Below, piece after piece: positions 17,951 through 19,087 of a DNA stretch of 19,087 bases (positions are counted from its first letter, which is position 1; every line of letters begins with the position of its first letter). Under the pieces are notes generated by a model. The model did not search any database. It saw only the letters and a list, made by a program, of their open reading frames with translations, and was not told where the DNA came from. The position numbers and the translations under genes are program-made. The stretch covers positions 1 to 19,087 of the forward strand of contig JAJXTL010000048.1 in assembly GCA_021783855.1 (NCBI GenBank), written 5' to 3'. The DNA is from Pseudomonadota bacterium (GTDB taxonomy: Bacteria; Pseudomonadota; Gammaproteobacteria; Burkholderiales; Gallionellaceae).

Positions 17951-19022
17951 GCCGCTGGTCATTACGGCGGGTGAGCCAGCGGGCATAGGCCCGGATCTGT
18001 GTGTGCAACTCGCTGCCGCCAGACTGGAAGTGGTCGTGATTGCCGACAGGCACCTGCTGCTGCAACGCGCACAGCTGCTGGGCATAGACCTGGAAATCAG
18101 TGAGTGGAACTCTGGTAAGTCGGGAGTCGGGAGTGGGGAGTGGGGAGAACGCATCTCACACCTCACGCCTCACGACTTAACACTTGCTACTTACCACTTA
18201 CCACTTACCAATTCACTATCCGTCATTCATGTTCCGCTCGCCGAGCCCTCCGTTGCCGGGGTGCTGAATGCAGCAAACAGCGATTACGTGCTGGCGACCT
18301 TGCGCCGGGCTGTGCAGGGTTGCCAGTCGGGCGAATTTTCCGGCATGGTGACCGCTCCCGTGCATAAAGGCATTATCAACGATGCCGGAATACCGTTTAC
18401 CGGACATACCGAGTTCTTGGCCGAACTGACCCGGACGCCGCAGGTGGTGATGATGCTGGCGGGCGGCGGAATGCGCGTTGCGCTGGCAACGACACATTTG
18501 CCCTTGCGCGACGTACCCGATGCGATTACCGCAGAGTCGCTGGAAAATGTGTTGCGCATCCTTCATCTCGACTTGCAGCGTCGCTTCGGCATCGCTCACC
18601 CGCGCATTCTGGTGGCGGGACTGAACCCCCACGCAGGCGAGGGCGGACACATGGGACGCGAAGAGATCGAGGTGATGATCCCGGTGCTGGACAGGCTGCG
18701 TTTACAGGGCATGAATGTCAGCGCGCCGCTGCCTGCCGACACCCTGTTCACACCCGACAAGCTGGCGCAATGCGATTGTGTGCTCTCCATGTATCACGAT
18801 CAGGGGCTGCCTGTCTTGAAGCATGCGAGTTTCGGTCAGGGGGTGAATATTACACTGGGCTTGCCGATCATCCGAACTTCGGTGGATCACGGCACGGCAC
18901 TGGATCTGGCAGGCACAGGCCGCGCTGAGGGCGGCAGCCTTATGGAAGCGATCAGGGTTGCGGCACAGATGGTTCAATACGAAACACTCTCGTCCGGGCA
19001 CCCGCAGGAGCACCATGCATAA
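17937..19022 (+). CDS. pdxA: 4-hydroxythreonine-4-phosphate dehydrogenase
   Basis: The 361-residue enzyme oxidises 4-phosphohydroxy-L-threonine in pyridoxal-5'-phosphate synthesis (DXP-dependent route). It begins [13 protein letters not shown], a family signature. The three metal-binding histidines are H187 (ATTHLPLRD), H232 (NPHAGEGGH) and H287 (MYHDQGLPV), each shifted by 21 from E. coli H166, H211 and H266. [12 protein letters not shown] is near the end. I chose the ATG at 17937 because it gives the normal N-terminus; an upstream open frame inside surA is an artefact. The shift is explained by residues about 59-92, which are encoded by a 98-bp array of 7-bp units in a loop that is variable in the family. 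The active-site residues are intact. It overlaps surA (14 bp) and the next ORF (8 bp). Confidence 0.92.
   Translation: MNRNRPLVITAGEPAGIGPDLCVQLAAARLEVVVIADRHLLLQRAQLLGIDLEISEWNSGKSGVGSGEWGERISHLTPHDLTLATYHLPLTNSLSVIHVPLAEPSVAGVLNAANSDYVLATLRRAVQGCQSGEFSGMVTAPVHKGIINDAGIPFTGHTEFLAELTRTPQVVMMLAGGGMRVALATTHLPLRDVPDAITAESLENVLRILHLDLQRRFGIAHPRILVAGLNPHAGEGGHMGREEIEVMIPVLDRLRLQGMNVSAPLPADTLFTPDKLAQCDCVLSMYHDQGLPVLKHASFGQGVNITLGLPIIRTSVDHGTALDLAGTGRAEGGSLMEAIRVAAQMVQYETLSSGHPQEHHA
18119..18216. repeat. Heptanucleotide mosaic array inside pdxA (14 x 7 bp)
   Basis: From 18119 to 18216 the sequence divides into fourteen 7-bp units with no phase change: GTCGGGA twice, GTGGGGA twice, GAACGCA, TCTCACA, CCTCACG twice, ACTTAAC, ACTTGCT, ACTTACC three times, then AATTCAC. 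The unit type switches several times while the 7-bp phase is kept, so it is a mosaic rather than a single expanded repeat. The array is translated in frame as a Gly/Ser-rich then Thr/Leu/His-rich loop of PdxA. Confidence 0.85.
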
Positions 19023-19087
19023 GGCCAAAAAGAAATTTAGCTCCGGCATCACACGCGAAGCGTATGAACTTGCACTGAAACGCTTTA
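19015..19087 (+). CDS. Unidentified gene start, cut by the window edge (ksgA/rsmA position)
   Basis: An ATG at 19015 overlaps the pdxA stop by 8 bases and opens 24 codons, starting [20 protein letters not shown], to the window end. In many proteobacteria the gene after pdxA is ksgA/rsmA (16S rRNA A1518/A1519 dimethyltransferase). The first eight residues loosely resemble its N-terminus, normally M-H-x-A-R-K-R-F then GQNFL. The GQNFL motif does not follow; instead there is [11 protein letters not shown], ending LKRF. So it may be ksgA with extra N-terminal sequence or an unrelated gene. The product cannot be named from what is visible. Confidence 0.5.
   Translation, partial: MHKAKKKFSSGITREAYELALKRF

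Noticed and set aside
18119..18216. CRISPR array
   Set aside because: The repeats are 7 bp and directly abutting, with no spacers, and the tract is coding.

Overview
The window looks like a chromosome segment of a moderately GC-rich Gram-negative proteobacterium, most likely a betaproteobacterium. The evidence is gene order: lptD-surA-pdxA runs divergently from amgK-murU-pepP-ubiH, next to an mdtABC-type efflux operon with its own outer-membrane factor. Protein character suggests a Nitrosomonadales/Gallionellaceae-like lineage, but I cannot prove that from the sequence alone. There are no tRNA, rRNA or CRISPR features and no complete insertion sequence.

Layout. Positions 1-457 hold no intact gene. 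They contain a 129-bp AT-rich element with 19-bp terminal inverted repeats (32-160), a truncated HigB-type toxin remnant on the minus strand (169-321), and a likely sigma70 promoter with a palindrome (384-419). Positions 458-9564 (+) encode a tripartite RND pump: adaptor MdtA, two inner-membrane transporters MdtB and MdtC, and a NodT-family outer-membrane lipoprotein. The start/stop overlaps indicate one operon. Positions 9572-14192 (-) form a tightly overlapping operon amgK-murU-pepP-ubiH: MurNAc recycling kinase, MurNAc-1-P uridylyltransferase, aminopeptidase P and a ubiquinone hydroxylase. Positions 14254-19087 (+) carry lptD-surA-pdxA and the first 24 codons of another gene in the slot where ksgA/rsmA is normally found. 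The 61-bp divergent gap between amgK and lptD contains a perfect 12-bp inverted repeat.

How the genes work together. LptD is the outer-membrane LPS translocon. SurA is the periplasmic chaperone needed to fold outer-membrane proteins such as LptD. AmgK and MurU recycle peptidoglycan sugars to UDP-MurNAc. The divergent block therefore pairs two envelope-building activities, with pyridoxal-phosphate synthesis (PdxA) and ubiquinone synthesis (UbiH) as passengers.

The most unusual thing in the window is not a gene. At least five conserved housekeeping or transport genes (mdtB, ubiH, murU, amgK, pdxA), and probably mdtC, carry extra DNA made of palindromic or 7-bp repeated sequence, always with the reading frame kept and always in a loop or at a C-terminus. 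Three of these tracts (mdtC 3' end, murU, pdxA) are built of heptanucleotide units kept in a constant 7-bp phase, and some units are shared between genes. This suggests a genome-wide repeat process that tolerates or exploits insertion into coding sequence, comparable in principle to Rickettsia palindromic elements but with different sequences.
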